Below are positions 45,956-55,347 of a stretch of DNA of 64,000 nucleotides, one piece after another. Within the stretch, counting starts at the first letter, position 1; each line of letters starts with the position of its first letter. The DNA is from Winogradskya consettensis. GTDB taxonomy: Bacteria > Actinomycetota > Actinomycetes > Mycobacteriales > Micromonosporaceae. The stretch covers positions 1 through 64,000 of the forward strand of contig NZ_BOQP01000003.1 of assembly GCF_018332715.1 (NCBI RefSeq), written 5' to 3'. The notes under the pieces are model-generated. The model did not search any database and was not told the DNA's origin. It saw nothing but the letters and a program-made list of their open reading frames with translations. A program made the translations under genes and the position numbers.

Positions 45956-47035
45956 TCAGAAGTTGAACTGGTCGATGTTCTCGGCGGTGAACTCGGTGGG
46001 CGGGCCGAGGACGATCTCGCCGGCGGCACCGATCGTGTATTCGCCGAGCTTGCCGGCCTTGAACTTCTCACCCTCGGCGCCGGTGATCTGACCGGAGGCG
46101 AGGGCGGCGCCGGCGAACGCGGCCAGGTAGCCGATGTCGGCCGGGTTCCACAGCGCGAACTTCTTGACGGTGCCGTCCTTGACGTACTGGCGCATCTGGT
46201 TCGGCAGGCCGAGGCCGGTGATCGCGACCTTGCCCTTGTAGTTCGAGGAGCTGACGTAGCGCGAGGCCGCGGCGATGCCCACGGTGGTCGGGGAGACGAT
46301 CACCTTGAGATTGGGGTACGACTGGAGCAGCCCCTGCGCCTCCTGGAACGACTTCTGGTCGTCGTCGTTGCCGTACGCCGTCTTGACCAGCTTGAGCTTG
46401 CTGTATTCGGGCTTGGCCAGTTCCTTTTTCATGACGTCGATCCAGGCGTTCTGGTTCGTGGCGTTGGGGGTGGCCGAGAGGATCGCGATCTCGCCCTCGC
46501 CGCCGGCCAGCTCGCTCGCCATCTTGGTCAGGCTTTCGCCGATGCCCTGGGTGGTGGCCTGGTTGATGAACGCGTCGCGGCAGTCCTTGGAGGCGTCGGA
46601 GTCGAACGACACGACCTTGATGCCGGCCTGGCGGGCCTGGTTGAGCGACGGGCAGACCGCGTTCGGGTCGTTCGCCGCGACCACGATGACGTCCTGCTGC
46701 TGCTGGATCAGCGTGTTGATATAGCTGACCTGCGAGGAGGCGCTGGCGTCGTTCGGGCCGACAAGCTTGTACTCGCCCTTGAGCTCGCCGACCGCCACCT
46801 TGCCGCCGCCGGTCTCGACGTCGGAGTACGGGTTGTTGAGCTGCTTCGGCAGGTACGCGATCTTCAGCCCGCTCTTGAGCTCGGCGTTCGGGTTGGCCGA
46901 GGCGCCGGGCTGGGTCGCGCCGCCGCCGGTGCTGTCGGCGCTGTCCTTCGTGGTGCCCCCGCCACAGGCGGTGAGACCCAGGACGAGAAGTGAGGCGCTA
47001 GTAGCTGTCAGTAGTCGTCGGTGGGAACGGAACAT
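45956..47035 (-). CDS. rhaS: Rhamnose ABC transporter substrate-binding lipoprotein
   Basis: 359 residues. Signal with lipobox GLTACGGG; AGGAG before ATG 47035. Type I binding-protein fold of the RhaS/AI-2-binding (LsrB-like) branch: LKIAYLPKQLNNPYSDVETG, VIVVAANDPNAVCPSLNQAR, VVSFDSDASKDCRDAFINQA, GLGLPNQMRQYVKDGTVKKF, WNPADIGYLAAFAGAAL. Encoded between permease and mutarotase genes, it captures external L-rhamnose and passes it to the two permeases. The AI-2 alternative is unlikely, since the rest of the cluster is rhamnose-specific. Confidence 0.9.
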   Translation of the reverse strand: MFRSHRRLLTATSASLLVLGLTACGGGTTKDSADSTGGGATQPGASANPNAELKSGLKIAYLPKQLNNPYSDVETGGGKVAVGELKGEYKLVGPNDASASSQVSYINTLIQQQQDVIVVAANDPNAVCPSLNQARQAGIKVVSFDSDASKDCRDAFINQATTQGIGESLTKMASELAGGEGEIAILSATPNATNQNAWIDVMKKELAKPEYSKLKLVKTAYGNDDDQKSFQEAQGLLQSYPNLKVIVSPTTVGIAAASRYVSSSNYKGKVAITGLGLPNQMRQYVKDGTVKKFALWNPADIGYLAAFAGAALASGQITGAEGEKFKAGKLGEYTIGAAGEIVLGPPTEFTAENIDQFNF

Positions 47036-47063
47036 GGCTGACTCCTATGGACGGGGGGAAAAT

Positions 47064-48083
47064 TCAGCTTGTTGCGGCTTGGCGGAGCTTGCGTCGCTGC
47101 CGTGAGGTGCGAATCGAGGAGACGATGTTCGGGAGCAGGACCGAGAGCACGAGCAGCGTCCCGGTCACGATGTTGAGGGCCTGGCCGGAGACGTCCTGCA
47201 GGCGGAGGGCGTTCTGCAGAGCGGCGAGCAGAACCACCCCGGCGAGTACGCCCGGCAGGTTGCCTTTACCGCCGAAGATCGACACACCGCCGAGCAGCAC
47301 CGCCGCGACCACGGCCAGTTCGAGCCCCGAACCGTTGTCGGCGCGGGCACTGGAGTAGCGCAGGGTCCACAGGATGCCGACGAGGGCAGCGACCGCGCCG
47401 CTCGCGACGTACAGCCAGAACTTGGTCCTGGCCACCCGGATGCCGGCGAAGTGCGCGGCCTGGTCGTTGGCGCCGATCGCGTAGAGCGAGCGGCCGAACG
47501 GCGTCGCGTGCAGCACGATGCCGAAGACGATGGCGAGCGCGACGATCGGGATCAGGACGTTAGGGACGGAGCCGCCGCCGATCGTGCCGGTGACCCAGCC
47601 GGTGTAGTCGAACGGGAAGTCCGCCACGGCGCCGTCGCCGAGCACCACGAACGCTAGGCCGCGGTAGAGCGCGAGGGTGCCGATCGTGACCGCGAGCGAC
47701 GGCAGGCCCAGCGCGTTGACCAGGAAGCCGTTGATCGCGCCGAGCACCGCGCCGATCACGATCACCAGCGGGATGATCGTCTCGATGGAGAGCCCGTTGT
47801 TCCAGAACCAGCCCATCAGCGAGCTGGCCAGGCCGAGGATGCTCGCCACCGACAGGTCGATCTCGCCGGTCACGATGATCAGGGTCATCGGCAGCGCGAC
47901 CAGCACGATCGGCATCAGGTCGAGGATCAGGAACGTGAAGTTGCGGCTCGTCCCGAAGTTGGGCACTCCGAGCGACGCCGCGACGATCACCACGACGGTC
48001 AGCAGGATGATGATGCCGTCCCAGCTCGCGAGCTTGCCGAGCCCGCCGCGGAAACTGCGGGGGGAGACAGAGGCGTCAGACAT
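47064..48083 (-). CDS. rhaQ: Rhamnose ABC transporter permease (RhaQ)
   Basis: 339 residues, about ten membrane helices, BPD_transp_2 family: MTLIIVTGEIDLSVASILGL, GAINGFLVNALGLPSLAVTI, and coupling loop AAHFAGIRVARTKFWLYVAS. The start overlaps the stop of the first permease gene by eight bases. It pairs with RhaP as a heterodimeric channel. Confidence 0.88.
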   Translation of the reverse strand: MSDASVSPRSFRGGLGKLASWDGIIILLTVVVIVAASLGVPNFGTSRNFTFLILDLMPIVLVALPMTLIIVTGEIDLSVASILGLASSLMGWFWNNGLSIETIIPLVIVIGAVLGAINGFLVNALGLPSLAVTIGTLALYRGLAFVVLGDGAVADFPFDYTGWVTGTIGGGSVPNVLIPIVALAIVFGIVLHATPFGRSLYAIGANDQAAHFAGIRVARTKFWLYVASGAVAALVGILWTLRYSSARADNGSGLELAVVAAVLLGGVSIFGGKGNLPGVLAGVVLLAALQNALRLQDVSGQALNIVTGTLLVLSVLLPNIVSSIRTSRQRRKLRQAATS

Positions 48084-49092
48084 GCGAATCCCTCTTTCGC
48101 AGCGATCGGGCGATGCGGACCGCGACGATCCGGTCGGCGCAGATCGCGAGGACGATCAGCGCGCCGACGATGGCCTGCTGCCAGAACTGGTTGATGTCCA
48201 GCACGGTCAGGGCGCTGCCGATGACGGTCAGCAGCAGCGCGCCGAGGCCCGCGCCCCAGACCGTGCCGCTGCCGCCCGACACGGCCACCCCGCCGACCAC
48301 GACCGCGGCGACGACGTTGAGCTCGTAGCCGTTGCCGGCCGAGGCGTCGATCGTGCCGAAGCGGGAGGCGAAGAGCACCCCGGCGAGCCCCGCGAGTGCG
48401 CCGCTGATGATGAACGCGGCGAGCATGTTGCGGGCGACCTTGATGCCGGCCAGCTCCGCGGCGCCCGGGCTGGAGCCCATCGCGTACAGCTCGCGGCCGA
48501 CCCGGTAGTTGCGCATCATCAGTGAGACGCCGCCGACCACGACCAGCGCGATCAGGACCAGCCACGGGATGCCGAGGATCGAGTCGTTCGCGAACTGCAG
48601 GAAGTGCCCGGGCAGTTCGTCGGCGTTGACCTGGTCGCCGCCGGCCCACGAGTAGATCAGGCCGCGGAAGATGTACATCGTGCCGAGCGTGACGACCAGC
48701 GCCGGCACCCGGCCGTAGCGGACCAGGACGCCGTTGAGCAGCCCGGCAAGCGCGCCGACGGCGAGGCCGACGAGCAGCGCCACGATCATCGGCAGGCCCG
48801 GGTTGTCGCTCATCATCGAGGCGACCGTGAACGCGCTGATGCCGAGCACCGAGCCGACGGAGAGGTCGATGTTGCGGGTGATCACCACGACGGCCTGACC
48901 GGCGGCCATCACCGCGAGGATCGCCGTGTTGAGCAGGATGTCCCGGATGCTCTGCGCGGACAGGAACCGCGGCTGGCTGGTGGTCGTGTAGATGATCAGT
49001 GCCGCGAGAGCGACGATGATGCCCAGCTCACGAATCTTGACGAGCCCGCTGAAAACCTTTCTCGCGGGCGAATGCGTAGCGACTGCGGTCAC
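48076..49092 (-). CDS. rhaP: Rhamnose ABC transporter permease (RhaP)
   Basis: 338 residues from GTG 49092 (GTGA overlap with the ATPase stop); longer readings upstream run inside the ATPase gene. Membrane pattern and motifs VVVITRNIDLSVGSVLGIS, GLLNGVLVRYGRVPALVVTL and AELAGIKVARNMLAAFIISG are those of RhaP. Works with RhaQ, the ATPase RhaT and lipoprotein RhaS. Confidence 0.88.
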   Translation of the reverse strand: MTAVATHSPARKVFSGLVKIRELGIIVALAALIIYTTTSQPRFLSAQSIRDILLNTAILAVMAAGQAVVVITRNIDLSVGSVLGISAFTVASMMSDNPGLPMIVALLVGLAVGALAGLLNGVLVRYGRVPALVVTLGTMYIFRGLIYSWAGGDQVNADELPGHFLQFANDSILGIPWLVLIALVVVGGVSLMMRNYRVGRELYAMGSSPGAAELAGIKVARNMLAAFIISGALAGLAGVLFASRFGTIDASAGNGYELNVVAAVVVGGVAVSGGSGTVWGAGLGALLLTVIGSALTVLDINQFWQQAIVGALIVLAICADRIVAVRIARSLRKRDSHV

Positions 49093-50576
49093 GATTGCCC
49101 CATTGCCGCGTACATGACGCTCTCCTCGGTGGCTTCTTCTCTTGTCAGCTGGGCCGCGATGTGGCCCTCGCGCAGGACGACGATGCGGTCCGCCATGCCG
49201 AGCACCTCGGGGAGCTCGGAGGAGACCATGACGACGGCGAGCCCGCGCGCCGCCAGGGACGACAGCAGCCGGTGCACCTCGGCCTTCGTGCCGACGTCGA
49301 TGCCGCGGGTGGGCTCGTCGACGATCAGCAGCTTGGGGCTCGTGGCCAGCCACTTGGCGAGCACGACCTTCTGCTGGTTGCCGCCGGAGAGCGTGCCGAC
49401 CGGGTCGGAGAGCCGCCCGAACTTGGTCTGCAACTGCTTCGTCCACTCGGCGGCCTCCCGGCGCTCGGAGCCGCCGAAGAGCAGTCCGAGTTTCGCCAGC
49501 GCCCGGGATCGGGGCAGCGTCACGTTGCGCTCGATGGAGAGCTCCATGACCAGGCCCTGCTGGCGGCGGTCCTCGGGGACCAGGCCCATGCCCGCCGCCA
49601 TCGACGCACGGGGGTTGCCACCCTTGAGCTTCTTGCCGAGAAACGTGACCGTGCCGCTGTCGTACTTGTCGACGCCGAACACTGCCTGCATGACCTCGGA
49701 GCGCCCGGCCCCGACGAGCCCGGCAAGGGCGACGATCTCGCCGGCCTTGACCTCGAAGCTGATGTCGCGGAAGACGCCCGCGCGGTTGAGCCCCTCGACC
49801 CGCAGCACGGTCTCGCCGATCGTGGCGTCCTGCTTGGGGTAGAGCGCGCTCAGGTCGCGCCCGACCATCCGCCGGATCATGTCGTCGACGCTGAGGTCGC
49901 TGACCGGCTCGGTGCAGACGTGCTTGCCGTCGCGCATGATCGTGACGCGCTGGCAGAGCGCGGTGATCTCCTCGAAGCGGTGCGAGATGAACATGATCGC
50001 CGCGCCCTCGTCCCGCAGCGCCCGGGTGACCGCGAAGAGCCGGTCAACCTCGACACCGCTCAGGGCCGCGGTCGGTTCATCCATGATCAGTACGCGGGCC
50101 TGGCTCGACAGCGCCTTCGCGATCTCGACGAGCTGCTGGTCGGCGATGGAGAGCCCCCGCGCCGGGCGGGTCGGGTCGATCTGCACGCCGAGCCGCGCGA
50201 ACAGGCGCGTGGCGTTCGCGTTCATCGTCCTGCGGTCGATCTGCCGCAGCCGGGTCAGCGGCTGGTTGCCCATCGCGATGTTCTCGGCGACGGACAGGTC
50301 GGGGAAGAGCGTCGGCTCCTGATAGATGACGGCGATGCCGGCTGCCTTGGCGTCGGCCGGGCCGGTGAAGGTGACCTCCTCGCCGTCGACCAGCAGCGTG
50401 CCGGTGTCGGGCCGGTGCACCCCGGCGAGCATCTTGACGATGGTGGACTTGCCGGCGCCGTTCTCGCCGACGAGCGCGTGTGCCTCGCCGGGCTCGAGGG
50501 CGAAACTGACCCCCTGGACGGCAGCTACCGCGCCGAATGACTTGCTCACGTCGCGGACTTGGAGCAACGCGCTCAC
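49089..50576 (-). CDS. rhaT: Rhamnose ABC transporter ATPase, two nucleotide-binding domains
   Basis: 495 residues from GTG 50576; an in-frame GTG six bases upstream touches the ribosome site GGGAGG and is disfavoured. Domain 1: Walker A GENGAGKSTIVKML, Walker B VLIMDEPTAALSG, His in FISHRFEEI. Domain 2 has the degenerate P-loop LVGAGRSEVMQAVFG and signature TLSGGNQQKVVLAKWL, as in RbsA/RhaT proteins. First gene of the minus-strand operon; promoter at 50654-50625 and operator at 50598-50609. Confidence 0.92.
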   Translation of the reverse strand: MSALLQVRDVSKSFGAVAAVQGVSFALEPGEAHALVGENGAGKSTIVKMLAGVHRPDTGTLLVDGEEVTFTGPADAKAAGIAVIYQEPTLFPDLSVAENIAMGNQPLTRLRQIDRRTMNANATRLFARLGVQIDPTRPARGLSIADQQLVEIAKALSSQARVLIMDEPTAALSGVEVDRLFAVTRALRDEGAAIMFISHRFEEITALCQRVTIMRDGKHVCTEPVSDLSVDDMIRRMVGRDLSALYPKQDATIGETVLRVEGLNRAGVFRDISFEVKAGEIVALAGLVGAGRSEVMQAVFGVDKYDSGTVTFLGKKLKGGNPRASMAAGMGLVPEDRRQQGLVMELSIERNVTLPRSRALAKLGLLFGGSERREAAEWTKQLQTKFGRLSDPVGTLSGGNQQKVVLAKWLATSPKLLIVDEPTRGIDVGTKAEVHRLLSSLAARGLAVVMVSSELPEVLGMADRIVVLREGHIAAQLTREEATEESVMYAAMGQS

Positions 50577-50597
50577 GGCCACCTCCCAGCGTGGGGT

Positions 50598-50654
50598 TGA
50601 AATGTTTCAGCCGTCGATGTGACGAAAGTAGGTGGCTGCGATCACACATGTCAA
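50598..50654 (-). promoter_or_regulatory. Promoter and operator of rhaTPQS-rhaM-rhaI
   Basis: Minus strand: TTGACA (50654-50649), 18-base spacer, TACTTT (50630-50625). The operator TGAAA-TG-TTTCA (50598-50609) lies about 10-20 bases after the predicted start, where a bound LacI protein would block elongation or initiation. Confidence 0.65.
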
Positions 50655-50686
50655 GGCTCAATTCGAAACCTTGCTGAAACACTGAC

Positions 50687-50753
50687 TTGGCAGCGCTAAT
50701 GGTTCACGTACGATGCGCCATTGCACGTTTCAACCGGCGCAGCAGCGTTTCAA
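50687..50753 (+). promoter_or_regulatory. Promoter and half-site operators of the rhamnose LacI regulator
   Basis: TTGGCA (50687-50692), 16-base spacer, TACGAT (50709-50714). Two CGTTTCAA half-sites follow at 50726-50733 and 50746-50753, 20 bases apart, matching one arm of the TGAAA/TTTCA operator. Suggests weaker autoregulation. Confidence 0.5.
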
Positions 50754-50763
50754 AGGGGGCACA

Positions 50764-51798
50764 GTGGCGATTGGCAGGAGCCCGTCGGTCAAGGACGTGG
50801 CCGCATCCGCGGGCGTCTCGCTGGGCACCGTCTCGAACGTCATGAACCGTCCGGAGGTCGTCAGCCCGGCCACCCGCGAGCGTGTCGAGCGGGCGATGGC
50901 CGAGCTCGGGTTCGTCCGCAACGAGTCGGCCCGGCAACTTCGCGCGGGAACGAGCCGCACCCTCGCGTACGTGATGCTCGAAGGCAGTAATCCGTTCTTC
51001 CACGACGTGGCCGCGGGCATCGAGATGGCGGCGGAGGATTCGGACCTCTCGCTGTTCATCTGCAACAGCAACGGGCGCTCCGGCCGCGAGGAGGTGCACC
51101 TCGACCGGCTGATGCAGCAGCGGGTCCAGGGCATCCTGATCACCCCGGTCGACCCCGGCGCCCGGCACCTCGCCGACATCGCCAGGCGTGGCATCCCGGT
51201 TGTCATCGTCGACCGCGTCGGCGAGAGCGGCGCGTTCTGCTCGGTGGCCGTGGATGACGTGCTGGGCGGCCGGATCGCGGTCGAGCACCTGGTCGAGCAG
51301 GGGCACAGCCGGGTGGCCGTGATCGGCGGCCCGGAGAGCATCGGGCAGGTGCGCGAGCGGCTCGAGGGCGCCCGCCAGGTCTGGGCCGAGCTGGGCATGA
51401 AGCCCGACGACCTGACCTATCTGCCGACCGCCGAGATGACCGTCGCGGAGGGCCGGTCCGCGGGGGAGCGGCTGGCCGGTCTGCCCGCGCGGCGGCGCCC
51501 GACCGCGGCGTTCTGCGCCAACGACCTGCTCGCGCTCGGCCTGCTCCAGCAGGCGATCGGCGCCGGCCTGCGGATCCCCGAGGAGCTGGCCATCGTGGGC
51601 TTCGACGACATCGAGTTCGCCGCCGCCGCCGCGGTGCCGCTGACCTCGGTGCGTCAGCCGCGTCAGGAGCTGGGCCGCGCCGCTGCCGGTCTGGTGCTCG
51701 ACGAGGCGACAAATCCGGCGCACGAGCACCAGCAGCTGACGTTCGTGCCGGAGCTGGTCGCGCGGGCCTCCACGGTGGCCCGGCCGAGGGCTTACTGA
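50764..51798 (+). CDS. LacI-family regulator of L-rhamnose catabolism
   Basis: 344 residues from GTG 50764, AAAGGGGG upstream; the longer frame from 50713 covers promoter elements. Helix-turn-helix SVKDVAASAGVSLGTVSNVM, hinge ESARQLRAGTSRTLAYVML, and a full-length type I binding-protein effector domain (NPFFHDVAAGIEMAAEDSDL, ILITPVDPGARHLADIARRG, AFCANDLLALGLLQQAI, IVGFDDIEFAAAAAVPLTSV). It is transcribed between the two rhamnose operons and is the natural repressor of both, released by L-rhamnose or a metabolite. Matching operators occur at both promoters. Confidence 0.88.
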   Translation: MAIGRSPSVKDVAASAGVSLGTVSNVMNRPEVVSPATRERVERAMAELGFVRNESARQLRAGTSRTLAYVMLEGSNPFFHDVAAGIEMAAEDSDLSLFICNSNGRSGREEVHLDRLMQQRVQGILITPVDPGARHLADIARRGIPVVIVDRVGESGAFCSVAVDDVLGGRIAVEHLVEQGHSRVAVIGGPESIGQVRERLEGARQVWAELGMKPDDLTYLPTAEMTVAEGRSAGERLAGLPARRRPTAAFCANDLLALGLLQQAIGAGLRIPEELAIVGFDDIEFAAAAAVPLTSVRQPRQELGRAAAGLVLDEATNPAHEHQQLTFVPELVARASTVARPRAY

Positions 51799-51835
51799 GA
51801 ACGTTTCACCAACCAAGCGTTTACCGTGCGGGCTA

Positions 51836-51889
51836 TTGACCCCGCACGTGTTGCCGCCGTAACCTGCACGCAATCTATGAAACGTTTCA
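51836..51889 (+). promoter_or_regulatory. Promoter and perfect operator of the rhaD operon
   Basis: TTGACC (51836-51841), 18-base spacer, TAACCT (51860-51865), then the perfect palindrome TGAAACGTTTCA (51878-51889) just after the predicted start. A related partial site, GAGAACGTTTCA, lies at 51797-51808 upstream of the -35 box and could allow looping. Confidence 0.7.
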
Positions 51890-51912
51890 CGAAGGCGACG
51901 TGAAGGACACTC

Positions 51913-53943
51913 ATGGCGAACCCCGCAGTCAGCGATCTTCTCGGCCGCAGTAACCGGCTCGGAGCGGACCCCCGCACCACGAACTACGCGGGCGGCAACA
52001 CCTCGGCCAAGGCGACGGAGACCGACCCCGTCACCAACGAGCCCACCGAGCTGGTCTGGGTCAAGGGCTCCGGCGGTGACCTCGGCACGCTGAAGGAATC
52101 CGGCCTCGCGGTGCTGCGCCTCGACCGGCTGCGCGCGCTGGCCGGCGTCTACCCCGGCGTCGAGCGCGAGGACGAGATGGTCGCCGCGTTCGACTACTGC
52201 CTGCACGGCCGGGGCGGTGCCGCCCCGTCGATCGACACGGCGATGCACGGCCTGGTCGACGCGCCGCACGTGGACCACCTGCACCCCGACGCGGGCATCG
52301 CGCTGGCCACGGCCGCCGACGGGCCCGCGCTGACCAAGGAGATCTTCGGCGACAGGGTGCTCTGGGTGCCGTGGCGCCGCCCCGGTTTCCAGCTCGGTCT
52401 CGACATCGCCGCCGTGCAGCGGGCCAACCCGCAGGCCATCGGCGTCATCCTCGGCGGGCACGGGATCACCGCGTGGGGCGCGACCAGCGAGGAGTGCGAG
52501 GCGCGGTCGCTGGAGATCATCAACACCGCCGCGGCCTATCTGGCTGAACACGGGCGGGCCGAGCCGTTCGGTGCGCTGGTGCACGAGCCGCTCGCCGAGG
52601 ACGTCCGGCGCGAGCGGGCAGCGGCGCTCTTCCCGATCGTGCGGGGGCTCGCGTCGACCGACCGGGCGCAGGTCGGCCACTACACCGACTCGCCGGTCGT
52701 GCTCGATTACGTGGCTCGCGCGCGGATGCCCGAGCTGGCGGCGCTGGGGACGTCGTGTCCTGACCACTTCCTGCGTACCAAAGTGAAGCCCCTGGTCCTG
52801 GACACCGCGCCCGACGCACCGCTGGAAGAAGTCGAAGCGCGGCTCAAGGAGCTGCACGCGGCCTACCGCGACGACTACCGCGGCTACTACGAGCGGCACG
52901 CCACGCCCGAGAGCCCGGCGATGCGCGGCGCGGACCCGGCGATCGTCCTGATCCCCGGCGTGGGCATGTTCAGCTTCGGTGCCAACAAGCAGACCGCGCG
53001 GGTGGCCGGCGAGTTCTACGTCAACGCCATCAACGTGATGCACGGCGCCGAGGCGGTCTCCACCTACGCGCCGATCGACGAGTCCGAGAAGTTCCGGATC
53101 GAATACTGGGCGCTCGAAGAGGCCAAGCTGCAGCGGATGCCGAAGCCGAAGCCGCTCGCCACCCGGATCGCGCTGGTCACCGGTGGCGGCTCGGGCATCG
53201 GCCGGGCGATCGCGCTGCGGCTCGCGGCCGAGGGTGCCGTCGTGGTCGTCGCCGACCGCAACCTCGCTGGTGCCACCGAAGTGGCCGCTGAGGTCGGTGG
53301 GCCTGACGCTGCCGTCGCGGTCGAGGCCGACGTGACGTCAGAAGAAGCAGTGGCTGCGGCCGTACGCGACGCCGTGCTCGCCTTCGGCGGTATCGACCTC
53401 GTCGTGAACAACGCCGGTCTCTCGATCTCGAAGCCGCTGCTGGAAACCACCGAGGGCGACTGGGACCTGCAGCACGACGTGATGGCCAAGGGCTCGTTCC
53501 TGGTCTCCAAGGCGACCGCCAAGGTGCTGATCGCGCAGGGGATGGGCGGCGACATCGTCTACATCTCCAGCAAGAATTCGCTGTTCGCCGGGCCGAACAA
53601 CGTGGCGTACGGCGCCGCGAAGGCCGACCAGGCGCATCAGGTCCGGCTGCTCGCCGCGGAGCTCGGCGCCTACGGGATCAAGGTGAACGGGGTCAACCCG
53701 GACGGCGTGGTCCGCGGTTCGGGCATCTTCGCCGGAGGCTGGGGCGCGCAGCGTGCCGCGGTCTACGGCGTGCCGGAGGAGAAGCTCGGCGAGTTCTACG
53801 CCCAGCGCACGCTGCTCAAGCGCGAGGTCCTGCCCGAGCACGTGGCCAACGCGGTGTTCGTGCTGACCGGGGGCGAGCTGTCCCACACGACCGGCCTGCA
53901 CGTCCCGGTGGACGCGGGTGTCGCGGCTGCGTTCCTGCGGTGA
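51913..53943 (+). CDS. rhaD: Bifunctional rhamnulose-1-phosphate aldolase / L-lactaldehyde dehydrogenase
   Basis: 676 residues. Residues 1-400 are a class II (zinc) aldolase/adducin domain: NYAGGNTSAK, WVKGSGGDLG, VDHLHPDAGIALATA (zinc His pair), VILGGHGITAWG. Residues about 405-676 are an SDR domain: VTGGGSGIG, NNAGLSI, SSKNS and YGAAK. The fused enzyme splits L-rhamnulose-1-phosphate into DHAP and L-lactaldehyde, and oxidises the latter to L-lactate. First gene of the plus-strand operon, under the operator at 51878-51889. The lactate product explains the lutABC genes downstream. Confidence 0.93.
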   Translation: MANPAVSDLLGRSNRLGADPRTTNYAGGNTSAKATETDPVTNEPTELVWVKGSGGDLGTLKESGLAVLRLDRLRALAGVYPGVEREDEMVAAFDYCLHGRGGAAPSIDTAMHGLVDAPHVDHLHPDAGIALATAADGPALTKEIFGDRVLWVPWRRPGFQLGLDIAAVQRANPQAIGVILGGHGITAWGATSEECEARSLEIINTAAAYLAEHGRAEPFGALVHEPLAEDVRRERAAALFPIVRGLASTDRAQVGHYTDSPVVLDYVARARMPELAALGTSCPDHFLRTKVKPLVLDTAPDAPLEEVEARLKELHAAYRDDYRGYYERHATPESPAMRGADPAIVLIPGVGMFSFGANKQTARVAGEFYVNAINVMHGAEAVSTYAPIDESEKFRIEYWALEEAKLQRMPKPKPLATRIALVTGGGSGIGRAIALRLAAEGAVVVVADRNLAGATEVAAEVGGPDAAVAVEADVTSEEAVAAAVRDAVLAFGGIDLVVNNAGLSISKPLLETTEGDWDLQHDVMAKGSFLVSKATAKVLIAQGMGGDIVYISSKNSLFAGPNNVAYGAAKADQAHQVRLLAAELGAYGIKVNGVNPDGVVRGSGIFAGGWGAQRAAVYGVPEEKLGEFYAQRTLLKREVLPEHVANAVFVLTGGELSHTTGLHVPVDAGVAAAFLR

Positions 53944-55346
53944 CGCGTTTTGCCGCCGTTGATCTCGGCGCTTCCAGCGGGCGGGTCATGGTCGGCGAGG
54001 TCGGGCCCGGCGAGCTCACGCTGACCGAGGCGCACCGGTTCGTCAACGAGCCGGTGAGCGTCGGCGGCACGCTGCACTGGGACATTCTCGCGCTCTACCG
54101 CGGTGTCCTAGAAGGACTGCGCAGAGCGGGGCCGGTCGACGCGATCGGCATCGACTCGTGGGCCGTCGACTACGGGCTGCTGGACGAGAGCGGAGCGCTG
54201 CTCGGCAACCCGATCCACTACCGGGACGCGCGGACCGACGGCGTCGCGGCGCAGGTCGGCGAGCTCATCCCCGAGCCGGAGCTCTACGCGGCGACGGGGC
54301 TGCAGAAGCTGCCGTTCAACACGATCTACCAGCTGGTGGCGGCCGCCGGGTCACCCCAGTTGGGGGCCGCGCGGCAGATGCTGCTCATCCCGGACCTGCT
54401 CGCCTACTGGTTGACCGGGGTCGCGGGGGCGGAGGTCACCAACGCCTCGACGACCCAGCTGCTCGATCTGCGCTCGGGGGAGTGGGCCACCGGGCTCATG
54501 AAACGGGTGGGGATCGATCCCGGGCTCTTCGCGCCGCTCCGGGCGCCGGGGTCGGTGATCGGGCGGGTGCTGCCGGCGGCCGGGATCGGGACGCCTGAGG
54601 TGATCGCGGTCGGGTCGCATGACACGGCTTCGGCGGTGGTCGGGGTGCCGGCTGTTGACGACGATTTCGCGTACATATCGTGTGGGACCTGGTCCTTGGT
54701 CGGGGTTGAACTCGATGCTCCGGTGCTGTCGGAGGCTTCGCGGCGGGCCAACTTCACGAACGAGGGCGGCGTCGACGGGACAATTCGGTATCTCCGGAAT
54801 GTCATGGGCCTCTGGCCGCTCCAGGAGTGCCTCCGCGAGTGGCCTGATTCCGACATCTCCGATTTGCTCGAAGCGGCAGCCAGGCTCGAACCTCGCGCCC
54901 TGCTCGTGGATCTCGACGACCCGGTCTTTCTCGCGCCGGGGGACATGGCCGAGCGGCTCTCGGGACAAATCGGACGCAAGCTTACACGGGTCGAGACCGT
55001 CCGGTGCATTGTGGACAGCCTGGCGCTCGCGCATCGGAAGGCCATTCGGCAAGCTTCGGAATTGTCGGGAAAACCGGTCGGCGCCGTGCACGTCGTCGGG
55101 GGTGGAGCGCGCAACGAGCTGCTCTGCCAGCTCACCGCCGACGCCTGTGGCCTGCCCGTCCTCGCCGGCCCGGTCGAGGCCACCGCACTCGGCAACGTTC
55201 TGGTCCAGGCTCGCGCGGCCGGCGCGATCAGCGGAGACCTGCGAGCGTTGCGGGCGCTGGTGCGGCAGACTCAGCACATCGTGCGTTACGAGCCCCGCGG
55301 CGACGAGGCGGCGTGGCAGGCAGTCGAGCGCCGGTGGGGAGGCTGA
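53940..55346 (+). CDS. rhaB: Rhamnulokinase
   Basis: 468 residues from GTG 53940 (GTGA overlap with rhaD). FGGY-family sugar kinase: AAVDLGASSGRVMVGEV, IGIDSWAVDYGLLDESG, GLQKLPFNTIYQLVAA, VGSHDTASAVVGVPA, YISCGTWSLVGVELDAP and VVGGGARNELLCQLTAD. It phosphorylates L-rhamnulose at C1 with ATP, making the substrate of RhaD. The YISCGTWSLVG segment is typical of rhamnulokinases rather than other FGGY kinases. Confidence 0.93.
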   Translation: MTRFAAVDLGASSGRVMVGEVGPGELTLTEAHRFVNEPVSVGGTLHWDILALYRGVLEGLRRAGPVDAIGIDSWAVDYGLLDESGALLGNPIHYRDARTDGVAAQVGELIPEPELYAATGLQKLPFNTIYQLVAAAGSPQLGAARQMLLIPDLLAYWLTGVAGAEVTNASTTQLLDLRSGEWATGLMKRVGIDPGLFAPLRAPGSVIGRVLPAAGIGTPEVIAVGSHDTASAVVGVPAVDDDFAYISCGTWSLVGVELDAPVLSEASRRANFTNEGGVDGTIRYLRNVMGLWPLQECLREWPDSDISDLLEAAARLEPRALLVDLDDPVFLAPGDMAERLSGQIGRKLTRVETVRCIVDSLALAHRKAIRQASELSGKPVGAVHVVGGGARNELLCQLTADACGLPVLAGPVEATALGNVLVQARAAGAISGDLRALRALVRQTQHIVRYEPRGDEAAWQAVERRWGG

Positions 55347-55347
55347 C

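Noticed and set aside
45906..45956. Hairpin CCGCTG/CAGCGG between rhaS and rhaM as a terminator
   Set aside because: Only six paired bases with a ten-base loop and no T-tract on the transcribed strand; at best an mRNA-stabilising stem.
45956..50576. Autoinducer-2 (Lsr) uptake system, suggested by the LsrB-like binding protein
   Set aside because: The operon also encodes rhamnose mutarotase and isomerase, and no lsrK, lsrF or lsrG genes are present.
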